Positions 52,727 to 61,394 of a stretch of 64,000 bases of DNA are shown here, in pieces. The position numbers and the translations under genes were made by a program. The notes under the pieces were generated by a model that was given only the letters and a program-made list of their open reading frames with translations, was not told the origin of the DNA and ran no database searches. The stretch is from Phycisphaera mikurensis NBRC 102666 (GTDB taxonomy: Bacteria > Planctomycetota > Phycisphaerae > Phycisphaerales > SM1A02). Positions within the stretch are counted from its first letter, which is position 1. The number at the start of each line of letters is the position of its first letter. Location of the stretch: positions 1 to 64,000 of the forward strand of contig CAMDUB010000007.1 of assembly GCA_945878575.1 (NCBI GenBank), read 5' to 3'.

Positions 52727-54157
52727 ATGCCACGCACACCATCCCGCATCGCCCGTCTTGACCACATCGCACCTCGGCTTCGCTCACTGTTTGCAGCCAT
52801 CGCCATGGTGACCCTTGCCGGGGTTGCAACATCGCCGGCATCGGCACAGTTCGGCGGTCGCGGCGGATTTGCGCAAGCATTCCAGCCCGACATCATGCAG
52901 CGCGATGTGACGCTAATGACCAGTTCACTGGGTCTTGAAGAGTGGCAACGACCGGTTGTGGAAGCACTGCTCCAGGATTACATGTCCAACTTCAACACCG
53001 GAGTGGAAGCACTCAAGGATCGCATGAAAGTGGCATCTGACGACGCGGGGAAACTTGCCACGTCAAATGGTGGCGATGCAGTCCTTGAGAAGATCATGGC
53101 GCCGCTCAATTCGTGGCGTACTGAGAAGACGCAGATGTTGGAGAAGTTCATGTCCGACCTCAAGAGCCAGCTGGGTCCGCAGCAGCTTGAGCGTTGGCCC
53201 AGTTTCGAACGCGCGCTGCGCCGCGAGCGCTTGCTCCCGGACGGCGACCTTTCCGGCGAGAGCGTGGATCTCTTTGCAGTGCTGACGCGCATGCAACTGA
53301 CGCCAGCCGAACAAGAGGCTGTCAAGCAACCACTCGCCGCGTATGAACTGATGCTTGACGAAGCGTTGGTGACCCGCATGACCAGCATCGCCGTGTTGGA
53401 TCGTGAATTGTCTGACGCCATGGCCTCTATGAACTATGACCGTGGTGCTGATATTCAGGACAAAGTCATGGTGGTTCGTATTGGCGTGCGTTCCGCCAAT
53501 GATGCTGGTATCGAATTGCTCGCAGCAGCCCTGGGCGATCGCAGCGAAGAGTTCCGCACGCGCGCGCTCGAAGCCGGATACCCGGACGTGTTCCGACCGC
53601 ACCCGGTGATGATCCTGATGCAGCAGGCCTACGCGCTGCCATCACTCACTCCTGAGCAAACCTCGCAAATTGATGCACTCATGTCGGAGTTCGGCACGGC
53701 ATGTCGCGACGCCAACATGAAGATCTACGAGGCAGTGCGTGTCGATCAACCGAAGGCCCCGCGCAAGCGAGTGCAAGCGGCAGCCGATCGAAAGTCGGGC
53801 GCCTCGGGCAGCGCTCCCAATACGCCGCAAGGAGCCAACTCCACTGATCCAGTGGTGAAGGCTCGCATTGACCGCGAGACCATGGGCGCGCCGTTCCGCG
53901 ATCGCTTGCTGGCAATTCTGAACGATGAGCAGAAGGCTGAACTTCCAGGCGGTGTGAAGGTGGAGTCCGCGGAGAATCGCAAGGAAGACCCGGATGCGCC
54001 TGTCAAAAAGGGTCGCGGCGCAGCCAAAGTGGGTATTGATTCGGAAGCCCTGAACGCTGGCGAGAATGTGAAGCGCCGCGACCAACGCGCCACGGGCGAC
54101 ACCAAGCGCTCCGGCGGCAAGGGTCAGGATGAACCACCGTCAGCCAAACCAGAGTGA
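52727..54157 (+). CDS. Exported helical protein of unknown function, coupled to gspE
   Basis: I do not recognise the family. The 476-residue product has a signal peptide (LRSLFAAIAMVTLAGVATSPASAQ, cleavage near ASA-Q), then a Gly/Ala-rich start and a largely helical body (VVEALLQDYMSNFNTGVEALKDRMK; FMSDLKSQLGPQQLERWPSFERALRRERLLP). Repeated phrases such as SLGLEEWQRPVVEALL, RMQLTPAEQEAVKQPL and LPSLTPEQTSQIDALM suggest a repeated LTPEQ-like unit. The last 110 residues are Lys/Arg/Gly-rich and disordered. The stop overlaps the GTG of gspE, so it belongs to the secretion operon by position. Confidence 0.75.
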   Translation: MPRTPSRIARLDHIAPRLRSLFAAIAMVTLAGVATSPASAQFGGRGGFAQAFQPDIMQRDVTLMTSSLGLEEWQRPVVEALLQDYMSNFNTGVEALKDRMKVASDDAGKLATSNGGDAVLEKIMAPLNSWRTEKTQMLEKFMSDLKSQLGPQQLERWPSFERALRRERLLPDGDLSGESVDLFAVLTRMQLTPAEQEAVKQPLAAYELMLDEALVTRMTSIAVLDRELSDAMASMNYDRGADIQDKVMVVRIGVRSANDAGIELLAAALGDRSEEFRTRALEAGYPDVFRPHPVMILMQQAYALPSLTPEQTSQIDALMSEFGTACRDANMKIYEAVRVDQPKAPRKRVQAAADRKSGASGSAPNTPQGANSTDPVVKARIDRETMGAPFRDRLLAILNDEQKAELPGGVKVESAENRKEDPDAPVKKGRGAAKVGIDSEALNAGENVKRRDQRATGDTKRSGGKGQDEPPSAKPE

Positions 54158-55806
54158 ATCGAGTTTCGATGGACCACGACGTGCAAGGTATTCCACTTCC
54201 AGCCGCCGGCCTTGATGCCGCGGCATTCGCATCGATTGGCGGCGATGCATCGCTCCGCGACCGATGCAAGCTGTTCGGTATTGAGTGGGCTGAGGCTGTT
54301 CCTGAATCAACTGACGACGCGTCCGCGCGCATTCCGCCGGACGTAGCCGTGCGCCTGCGGGTGGTGCCGCTGCGCGTTGAACGCGGCAAACTGTTTGTGG
54401 CGATGATCGACCCGCTCGACATCGCTGCGGTTGATGAAACTGCAGCGCATGCGCGCATGCCGGTTTCACGTATTGGCCTTGATGGCGGTCTGTTCAGCGA
54501 ATTGATGCGTGCCGTGTATGGAACTACTGCTGCACGCATGGCCGAGAGCCTTGCTGAAGACAGTGGCGTTGGCGGCGGCGAGGTTGACCACAACCTTGAT
54601 GCCATTGAGGCTGATGATGTGCACCGGATGGCTGAGCAGCCCACGCTCATCAACCTGGTCAACCTGATCATTCTTGAGGCGATTCAGAATCGAACTTCCG
54701 ACATCCACATTGAGCCGTTTGAAACGGAACTCAAGGTCAAGTACCGCATCGACGGCGTGCTCATCGAACAGCCATCGCCGCCCAAGCACTTGCAGCCGGC
54801 GCTGCTTGGCCGCGTGAAGATCATGGCCAACATGAACATCGCCGAGCGCTATGTGCCACAGGATGGTCACATCACGCTGCGCTTTGAAGGCCGCAAGGTA
54901 GACATCCGCGTCAGTACCGTTCCCACCGTCTACGGTGAGAGCGTGGTCATGCGTATTTTGGACAAGAGTTCGCTGCCGCTCGATTTGATCAGCCTGGGTA
55001 TGCGCGACCAAATGCGGGAAATCATGGACCGCATGATTCAGAAGCCGCACGGAATGGTGCTGGTCACCGGGCCAACCGGAAGTGGCAAGACCACCACGCT
55101 GTACGCGTGCCTGAACAAGTTGTACGACCCGCGCAAGAAGATCATCACCATCGAAGATCCTGTTGAGTACGAACTCAATGGCATCAATCAAATCCCGGTG
55201 AACCCAAAGCGTGGACTCACCTTTGCGACTGGCTTGCGCGCCATCCTGCGCCAAGATCCCGACGTCATCTTCGTGGGCGAAGTGCGTGACAACGAAACCG
55301 TGGACATTGCCATCCGTTCGGCACTCACGGGTCACTTGCTCTTCTCAACGTTGCACACCAACGATTCCATCTCATCGGTGGGACGACTGGTAGACATGGG
55401 CGCGGAGCCGTTCCTGATCGCCAGCGTGCTCGAAGGATTGCTCGCGCAACGCCTGGGGCGCAGACTGTGCCGCGAATGCACCGTGCGCATGCCGATGACT
55501 GAAGAGACAGCTGCTCGTATCTCACCTGAAGAACGTGACCTCTTCGTCAACGGCGTTGCGGTTGGCAAGGGCTGCGAAAAGTGCAACGGCTCTGGTTTCC
55601 GCGGGCGAATGGGCTTCTACGAGATTGCCCGCATCAACGCCCGACTCCGCGAAGGAATCAGCAAGAACAAACCTGCCCTTGATCTGCGTGGCATGGTTGG
55701 TACTGATTTCCAACCGATGCGGTTTGATGGCATGGCGAAGGCCGCTGCCGGGCTTACCACGATCGATGAAGTGCTCCGCGCCACGCAGGACATTGACGAC
55801 GCGTAA
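54154..55806 (+). CDS. gspE: Type II secretion ATPase GspE
   Basis: The 550-residue cytoplasmic ATPase drives pseudopilus assembly. An N-terminal GspE-N-like domain is followed by PTLINLVNLIILEAIQNRTSDIHIEPFE, GESVVMRILDKSS, Walker A TGPTGSGKTTT (305-315), Asp box ITIEDPVEYEL, Walker B LRQDPDVIFVGEVRDNETVDIA and His box GHLLFSTLHTNDSIS. The tetracysteine zinc loop is present (CRECTVRM and CEKCNG). The GTG at 54154 overlaps the preceding stop (GTGA); an ATG at 54169 is an alternative. Some features also fit PilB; the pseudopilin set downstream favours GspE. Confidence 0.95.
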   Translation: MNRVSMDHDVQGIPLPAAGLDAAAFASIGGDASLRDRCKLFGIEWAEAVPESTDDASARIPPDVAVRLRVVPLRVERGKLFVAMIDPLDIAAVDETAAHARMPVSRIGLDGGLFSELMRAVYGTTAARMAESLAEDSGVGGGEVDHNLDAIEADDVHRMAEQPTLINLVNLIILEAIQNRTSDIHIEPFETELKVKYRIDGVLIEQPSPPKHLQPALLGRVKIMANMNIAERYVPQDGHITLRFEGRKVDIRVSTVPTVYGESVVMRILDKSSLPLDLISLGMRDQMREIMDRMIQKPHGMVLVTGPTGSGKTTTLYACLNKLYDPRKKIITIEDPVEYELNGINQIPVNPKRGLTFATGLRAILRQDPDVIFVGEVRDNETVDIAIRSALTGHLLFSTLHTNDSISSVGRLVDMGAEPFLIASVLEGLLAQRLGRRLCRECTVRMPMTEETAARISPEERDLFVNGVAVGKGCEKCNGSGFRGRMGFYEIARINARLREGISKNKPALDLRGMVGTDFQPMRFDGMAKAAAGLTTIDEVLRATQDIDDA

Positions 55807-55826
55807 CCCGTCGGCCCCACCCACAC

Positions 55827-57122
55827 ATGCCTTCATATCGACATCAATCCATGGACGGCGGAGGCGCGATCGCAAGTGGCGTCATCATGGCTGCGGATCG
55901 TGCGACCGCTATGCGATTGCTGCAAGGGCAGGGATTGTTGCCAATGCAACTGGTTGCTGCTGATACTGAAGTCATCCAGAAACCATTGCCGCCGCGCACT
56001 GCGCAGGGCGGCGCGGAAACTTTGGGAACTGATCCGCTTGCCTATGTCAAAGGGCTGTTCCGTACCGGTTCTGGCCGACCAACCCTGAAGCGCACCGAGC
56101 TTGCCAACATCATTCGCGAACTCGCCACCGCAATCGAAGCGGGACTTCCACTTCTCAATGCGCTCAAGACCGTGCGCCGCCAAGCCAGTGGCAAGGCGCA
56201 ACCGGTGATCCTGGATTTCATCATCGAACGCGTGGAGTCTGGTCGTCCGCTGCATGAAGCGATGGAAGAATATGGTTTGCCCTTCGATGACATGATCATC
56301 GGCATGGTGCGCGCATCCGACGCCTCCGGACGCATGAGTGAAGTCATGCACCAGCTTGCCGATCTTCTGGACCGTTCCGTGGAACTGCGCCGCGAACTGG
56401 TTGGTGCAACCATTTATCCGCTCATCGTGGCATGCATGATTGGCGTGAGCATCATCATTGCGGTGACGTTCCTGTTGCCACGATTGATGGCGCCCATCAT
56501 CGGCCAGCCGGGCGTGACACTGCCCTTCCCCACCAAGGTGCTGATGGGCTTTGCAGACTTCATGTATGCGTGGTGGTGGCTGGTCTTGGTTCTGACCGTG
56601 GCTGGAGTGGTTGGATTCCGTCGCTGGATGGAGGGCCCGAGAAACCGACGCAAGATCGACCTGCTGCTCTTGAAGACCCCGATCGTGGGGAACCTGGTGC
56701 GAGACATTGCGGTGGCCCGCTTCACGCGCACGCTGGGAACATTGGTGTCTGCTGGCCTGCCGATTCTGAGCGCCCTGAACATCGTGCGCGACACGCTCGG
56801 CAACACCGTGCTGATGGACGCCATCGACGGAGTGCAGGAAAAAGTCACCACCGGACAATCGCTGGCGGAACCCCTTGAGAAGTGCGGGTTCTTCCCGCCA
56901 CTCCTGGTGCAGATTGTGAATATCGGCGAACGGTCCGGACGGCTCGAACCGATGCTCCTGCACGCCGCCACCGCGTTTGACCGGCAAGTGAACACCTCCC
57001 TGAAACTGTTCACCAAGCTCTTGCCGCCCGTCCTGATGGTGCTGATGGCGATGATTGCGGCGTTCGTCCTTGCTGGCATCTTGCTCCCGTTGATGGAGAT
57101 GCAAAAAGCCCTCGGCGGCTGA
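55827..57122 (+). CDS. gspF: Type II secretion inner-membrane platform protein GspF
   Basis: A 431-residue platform protein. The first GspF repeat contains LANIIRELATAIEAGLPLLNALKTVRRQA and GRPLHEAMEEYGLPFDDMIIGMVRASDASGRMSEVM; the second contains FTRTLGTLVSAGLPILSALNIVRDTL and PLLVQIVNIGERSGRLEPML. Membrane helices occur after each (YPLIVACMIGVSIIIAVTFLLPRLM; WWWLVLVLTVAGVVGFRRW; LMVLMAMIAAFVLAGILLPLMEM). A 100-residue N-terminal region carries Pro/Ala linkers. It starts 20 bases after gspE. Confidence 0.95.
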   Translation: MPSYRHQSMDGGGAIASGVIMAADRATAMRLLQGQGLLPMQLVAADTEVIQKPLPPRTAQGGAETLGTDPLAYVKGLFRTGSGRPTLKRTELANIIRELATAIEAGLPLLNALKTVRRQASGKAQPVILDFIIERVESGRPLHEAMEEYGLPFDDMIIGMVRASDASGRMSEVMHQLADLLDRSVELRRELVGATIYPLIVACMIGVSIIIAVTFLLPRLMAPIIGQPGVTLPFPTKVLMGFADFMYAWWWLVLVLTVAGVVGFRRWMEGPRNRRKIDLLLLKTPIVGNLVRDIAVARFTRTLGTLVSAGLPILSALNIVRDTLGNTVLMDAIDGVQEKVTTGQSLAEPLEKCGFFPPLLVQIVNIGERSGRLEPMLLHAATAFDRQVNTSLKLFTKLLPPVLMVLMAMIAAFVLAGILLPLMEMQKALGG

Positions 57123-57237
57123 TGAAAATAGTTATTGGACTTTACTTAGATTCACCGGGATGGACGATGTCAGATCGGACCGACTCGTGCGTTCAATGCG
57201 TACAACACGCAGTCGTGCGCCTCTCTTCTACCCCTAC

Positions 57238-57690
57238 ATGAATTCATTGAAACCCATGCGAACCGACCGCCTCCGCCGCCCTGCCCGCCACGCACGCCGA
57301 GCCTTCTCGCTGGTCGAGTTGATCGTTGCAGTCACCATCATGGCCATCTTGGCTGCGTTGGTGGTGCCACGAGTCTCGCAATGGATTGGCTTTACCAAAG
57401 CCAAGACGGCGCGGGCTGACGCTGAAACCATTTCCAACCAAGTGCGCATGTACATGACCGCCAAAGGAATGAGCACGCTGCCTAGCGACTTTGAACTGGT
57501 GGAACTCACCGAAGGCGACGGCGCGCTGCTCAACAAGAACCAAATCGTGGACCCCTGGAACAGCCCGTACCAGATCCGTATCCCCGGCGAAATCAACCTG
57601 GACTTTGACGTCTACAGCTTCGGCGCCGATGGCCAAGCGGGCGGCGAAGGCGAAGGTGCGGATGTCGTAGCGGGCGACAAGCGCAACTGA
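57238..57690 (+). CDS. gspG: Major pseudopilin GspG
   Basis: A 150-residue pseudopilin. The leader is long and basic, then RRAFSLVELIVAVTIMAILAALVVPRVS gives the prepilin cleavage site before Phe with Glu5. The C-terminal WNSPYQIRIPGEINLDFDVYSFGADGQAGGEGEGADV matches the calcium-binding GspG end (P-D-YS-GADG). The ATG at 57238 is chosen because of leader length; 57256 is also possible. It lies 115 bases after gspF, more than elsewhere in the cluster, so it may have its own promoter. The 16-base motif shared with the region upstream of 52727 is in this gap. Confidence 0.93.
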   Translation: MNSLKPMRTDRLRRPARHARRAFSLVELIVAVTIMAILAALVVPRVSQWIGFTKAKTARADAETISNQVRMYMTAKGMSTLPSDFELVELTEGDGALLNKNQIVDPWNSPYQIRIPGEINLDFDVYSFGADGQAGGEGEGADVVAGDKRN

Positions 57691-57713
57691 CACGCGCCAG
57701 CGTGCCTACTTTC

Positions 57714-58313
57714 ATGCCCCACGCACGCACCATCCACTCTGCACACCCAATCGCTACGCGGCGAGCGTTCACGCTCATTGAGTTGATTGTGGTGGTAGTG
57801 GTCTTGGGTATTGCAGCGGCAGCCATCGTGCCAAAATTCACTGGGACTGCTCGGCAAGAAGCGGACAACGCGGTCGATCAGGTTGCCGAACTCTTGCGGC
57901 TCTTCGCATATCGACAGTCCCTCAGTGCACAACAGGTGGCGCTGTGGCGCGACGGCAATGATGGTCGCATTCATTTACTGGTGATGGACAGTGATCCAGA
58001 GGATCCGGAGGCACTTCCTGCATGGCGACCGGACCGCTTTGCAGCCCCGGTCAGCCTTCCAATGGGCGTGGAATTGGTGGAGATTCAGAATAACGATCAA
58101 CGCGTTGATCCAACCGAATGGACCATCGCCAGTGTCCCTGGCGGCGAACGCCCCAAGATTGCAATTCGCATTGTTGGAATGGGTGTTGACTCCACCGTCG
58201 CACTGCCGCAAGGATCACCAAGCGTTGTGCGTGTTGATGCCGACAAGCCCGCGCCGTTCGCGCGTGAGCCGATCGACCTCAGCCGCGCGGGACGGGACTT
58301 TGAGCCATGGTGA
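57714..58313 (+). CDS. gspH: Minor pseudopilin GspH-like
   Basis: A protein of about 199 residues with leader ATRRAFTLIELIVVVVVLGIAAAAIVPKF, a standard prepilin motif. After the helix, DQVAELLRLFAYRQSLSAQQVALWRDGNDGRIHLLVMD fits the GspH pattern of a longer helix followed by strands. Assignment rests on order (G-H-I-J-K) and size. A GTG at 57702 is an alternative start. It overlaps gspI by seven bases. Function in pseudopilus tip formation is inferred. Confidence 0.85.
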   Translation: MPHARTIHSAHPIATRRAFTLIELIVVVVVLGIAAAAIVPKFTGTARQEADNAVDQVAELLRLFAYRQSLSAQQVALWRDGNDGRIHLLVMDSDPEDPEALPAWRPDRFAAPVSLPMGVELVEIQNNDQRVDPTEWTIASVPGGERPKIAIRIVGMGVDSTVALPQGSPSVVRVDADKPAPFAREPIDLSRAGRDFEPW

Positions 58314-58780
58314 GGCAGCCCCCGTCATCAGTGCGCCGTTTGCACACTGCGCGTAGCGGTTGGGCGCTCATTGATGTCATCATCGGCGGCGTCATTCTTG
58401 GCATCGGCCTCGCAGCGGTGATTTCGATCGCCGAACGGTCGTTGGCGATGCAGCAGCGCTCGGAACGCGAACTTGTAGCCGCGCAACTCTTGGACGGCTT
58501 GCTGAATGAAGTACTGGCGGTTGGCGTGGTGGAGTGGCAACTGTCGCGCGCATCGGATGGTGCATTTGATGCGCCGTTCGACAAGTGGCAGTGGCAACTT
58601 GATATTCAGAAGCATGGGCTTGGCGATCCGTATTCGGTGATGGCCATTGCGCGCGACGATCGCAACTTGGAATATCGAGTGGACACGTTGATGGCGCCGC
58701 GTCCGGAGAACACGGAAGATCCGGTTCGAACACCGGAGACACCGATTGATCGTGAGGCACGCTATGAAGCGCAGCAATAA
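58307..58780 (+). CDS. gspI: Minor pseudopilin GspI-like with altered cleavage motif
   Basis: A 157-residue protein in the GspI position. The leader reads RSGWALIDVIIGGVILGIGLAAVISIAERSLAM. Compared with FTLIE, the first residue would be Trp and position 5 Asp instead of Glu. The Gly at -1 is kept. The conserved Glu5 is what most pseudopilins use for assembly, so this is odd. The body (LVAAQLLDGLLNEVLAVGVVEWQLS) fits a GspI-like short globular domain. It overlaps gspH at its start and gspJ at its end. Confidence 0.75.
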   Translation: MVRQPPSSVRRLHTARSGWALIDVIIGGVILGIGLAAVISIAERSLAMQQRSERELVAAQLLDGLLNEVLAVGVVEWQLSRASDGAFDAPFDKWQWQLDIQKHGLGDPYSVMAIARDDRNLEYRVDTLMAPRPENTEDPVRTPETPIDREARYEAQQ

Positions 58781-59774
58781 GCGTCATTCACAGCTTGGAT
58801 TCACGCTGATCGAACTGGTAGTCGCCGGAACGATTGCGGCGATGGTGTTGATGGCAGTCACCTTTGCGTTAGCGCAACTCAGCAAGACGCGCAACATCGC
58901 GCGCGAGCGGGTGGAAGCGTTTCAGCGTGCCAGCATGTCCATTGAAGCATTGCGCCGCGATATTGCTGCGCTCATTCGTACTGACGACCTCTTTGACACA
59001 CGGTTCTTGCTAACTACGCGCGAAGCCAGTGCGCGTACCGGTGGCCATGAACGAAGCGATTTATTGATGTTCAATATTTCGCTGCGTCCGCTTCACCCCA
59101 TCGATTACCAAGGCGAAGGCCGCGAATACGAAACGCATTATCGCGTTGAGGATGATGAACTCGGCTCAGCCCTGTGGCGCCGACGCGACATGGCTCCCGA
59201 TGAACGCCCCGATGGCGGTGGACTCGCCGAGCCAATTGCCGATGGCGTTGTTGGGTTCCTGGTGGAAGCAAGCGATGGCGATGGCGGCTGGCGCACCGAA
59301 TGGGACTCGGACGTTGATGGAGTGCCAAAGCTCGTACGGATCACTGTCACGGCTACGGGCATCCCCGTTGGTGCAGACAGCGTGAACCTCACCCCTGATG
59401 TTGATCTGCGCACAGTGGTTGCCATTGATCGAGTGATTGGGCCGAAGCCAGACCCGGTGCCAGAGGAAGATCAACCGCCGACCGAAACGTCTGCGAGAGA
59501 GGCTGTGGCCGGAGCGGGCGGTGGTGCTGGTGCTACCGGCGGCGCCGTCAGTGCTGGTGCCGGCGGTGCCGGCGGTGCCGGAACCCTGACACCCGTTGGT
59601 GGAGCTGGTGGCATGCCAGCGACCGGCGGACGTGGCCCGGGTGGTGGTCAAGGCATGGGTGGCGGCGGTCGCGGCGGCCAAGGCATGGGTGGCGGTGGTG
59701 GCCGCGGCGGAACAGGCACGGGCAGTGGACGTCCAGGTGGTGGTGGCGGCGGCGGTCGCGGAGGTCAGCAATGA
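58764..59774 (+). CDS. gspJ: Minor pseudopilin GspJ-like with glycine-rich tail
   Basis: A 336-residue protein. The leader HSQLGFTLIELVVAGTIAAMVLMAVTFAL is a standard prepilin motif. The body (RVEAFQRASMSIEALRRDIAALIRTDDLFDTRFLL; WRTEWDSDVDGVPKLVRITVTA) fits GspJ, whose strand region ends near PKLVRITV. From about residue 248 the protein is a low-complexity Gly/Ala tail (GGAGATGGAVSAGAGG, then GGGGRGGQGMGGGG), absent from normal GspJ. The ATG at 58764 is chosen over 58746 for leader length. The stop overlaps the gspK start (ATGA). Confidence 0.85.
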   Translation: MKRSNKRHSQLGFTLIELVVAGTIAAMVLMAVTFALAQLSKTRNIARERVEAFQRASMSIEALRRDIAALIRTDDLFDTRFLLTTREASARTGGHERSDLLMFNISLRPLHPIDYQGEGREYETHYRVEDDELGSALWRRRDMAPDERPDGGGLAEPIADGVVGFLVEASDGDGGWRTEWDSDVDGVPKLVRITVTATGIPVGADSVNLTPDVDLRTVVAIDRVIGPKPDPVPEEDQPPTETSAREAVAGAGGGAGATGGAVSAGAGGAGGAGTLTPVGGAGGMPATGGRGPGGGQGMGGGGRGGQGMGGGGGRGGTGTGSGRPGGGGGGGRGGQQ

Positions 59775-61387
59775 TGATGTTTGCACCAACCCGTAACCGC
59801 TGGACAACGATGCACGCACCAATATCGCAACGCGCGGCTCACCGCGGCAGCGTGGTGGTGGTAGTGGTGTGGGCTGTGGCCGTGGCGGCGGTATTGGTTT
59901 CTGCCACGCAAATCGTCACGTTCCGCCAAGCGGTGGTTGGACGCGAGACGCTCGCGCGTGTGCAAGCACGCTGGGCTGCGCGCGCCGGCATGGAGCAAAT
60001 GGTGGCGATCATGGAGTTTCACCTCCAGAACGCCGACCCCGATGACCCAATGGCGGTAGTGCGTGACATGGAAGAGCACGCCACCGGAACAACTGCCACT
60101 GGCAGTTGGGATATCCGACATTTTCTTGACGGCCTTGAATGGGCTGGTCCGCTTGATGAGGGTGCCAAACTCAACATCAACGTAGCCACCAGCATGCAAC
60201 TCACCAATATTCCGAACATGACGCCCGATGTGGTCGACGCCATCATCGACTGGCGCGATGCGGATGACAACGTCCAAGGTCTTGGCGCGGAGAGCGACTA
60301 TTACGCCAACCGCACGCTCGGCTACAAGCCGCGCAATGGCAACTTCCGCAGCTTTGCTGAATTGGAGTTGGTTGCCGGCGCATGGCCGCTATACGTCCGC
60401 GGCGAGGACTGGAATCTCAATGGTCGCCTGGATCCCAACGAGAATGATGGAAACAAGAGCTTTCCGAATGACAAGCCTGATGGGAAACTCGACGGCGGTT
60501 GGTCAAAGTTCCTGACTGCCACCTCGGTGCAGAGCCCCATGTCGCTGAGTGGCGAAAACAAGTTGCCTCTGAAGGGCGCCGATTCGGAATCGCTTACCAA
60601 GCGACTCGGAATTGATGCCGATCAAGCGAAAGCATTGGCAGCGTATGGCAACCAGCCCAATGCGAAACCCGAGGCGCTGATTGCTACGCCACTGAGTCAG
60701 CTCGCTTCGGGCGGCACTGGAGGCACCGGCGGTACTGGGAGTACCGGGAGCGGATCGAGCAGCGGCACTGGCGGCAAGAGTGGTGGAACTGGCGCAAGAA
60801 CTGGCGGCACCAGCAGTGGAGGCACCAGCATGAGCGCGAGTGCGAGCGGTGCGAGCAGTGGCGGCCGAGGTTCCACTGGTTCCAGCGGTTCAGGTTCCGG
60901 CAGTTCCGGCTCCTCATCAGCCGCGGGCGGCGGTTCGAGCGGACGTTCCAGTAGCGGTCGATCAAGCGGCGGTACGGGCGGCACCTCCGCTGTCGCGGAT
61001 CTGACCAGTCAGCAATTACGAGCAGTCTTACGCGAAACCACCGCCGATGACTTCGCCAAGCCCGTCCCCGGGCGGATGAATATCAACACCGTGCCAGACT
61101 CGGTACTCAAGGAAGTGCTGGAGATGGATCCGCGCGTGGCCGATGCCATCATCGCTCGCCGACGCTCCAAACCAGAAGGCATTACCAGCCTCGCCGACCT
61201 TTCCGACATGTCTGGCATTAATCCCACGGTTCTTACTCAACTTGCCACGCAATTTGATGTCACCAGCAGCGTGTATACCGTGACGAGCCGTGGCCGAGCC
61301 GCGACAACGGGTGCCGAAGTTGAAATCGAGGCGGTCGTTGATAAGTCTCAGCTCCCCGCCAAGATCATCTCCTACCGCGAGCAGTGA
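59771..61387 (+). CDS. gspK: Minor pseudopilin GspK-like with Ser/Gly-rich insert
   Basis: A 538-residue protein, well above the 300-330 of GspK. Leader RGSVVVVVVWAVAVAAVLVSATQIV lacks Glu5, as is normal for GspK. Then VQARWAARAGMEQMVAIM, KLNINVATSMQLTNIPNMTPDVVDAIIDWRD (helix-hairpin-helix) and RDWNLNGRL-like DWNLNGRLDPNEND (a calcium-loop-like motif). Residues about 314-406 form a Gly/Ser/Thr low-complexity insert. A second hairpin region follows (RMNINTVPDSVLKEVLEMDPRVADAIIARR), then a strand domain. GspK caps the pseudopilus tip; the insert could be a flexible spacer. Confidence 0.88.
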   Translation: MMMFAPTRNRWTTMHAPISQRAAHRGSVVVVVVWAVAVAAVLVSATQIVTFRQAVVGRETLARVQARWAARAGMEQMVAIMEFHLQNADPDDPMAVVRDMEEHATGTTATGSWDIRHFLDGLEWAGPLDEGAKLNINVATSMQLTNIPNMTPDVVDAIIDWRDADDNVQGLGAESDYYANRTLGYKPRNGNFRSFAELELVAGAWPLYVRGEDWNLNGRLDPNENDGNKSFPNDKPDGKLDGGWSKFLTATSVQSPMSLSGENKLPLKGADSESLTKRLGIDADQAKALAAYGNQPNAKPEALIATPLSQLASGGTGGTGGTGSTGSGSSSGTGGKSGGTGARTGGTSSGGTSMSASASGASSGGRGSTGSSGSGSGSSGSSSAAGGGSSGRSSSGRSSGGTGGTSAVADLTSQQLRAVLRETTADDFAKPVPGRMNINTVPDSVLKEVLEMDPRVADAIIARRRSKPEGITSLADLSDMSGINPTVLTQLATQFDVTSSVYTVTSRGRAATTGAEVEIEAVVDKSQLPAKIISYREQ

Positions 61388-61394
61388 AGTACGA

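Noticed and set aside
55833-57104. A 423-codon open frame on the minus strand
   Set aside because: It is antisense to gspF and rich in His/Gln/Arg with no recognisable domain.
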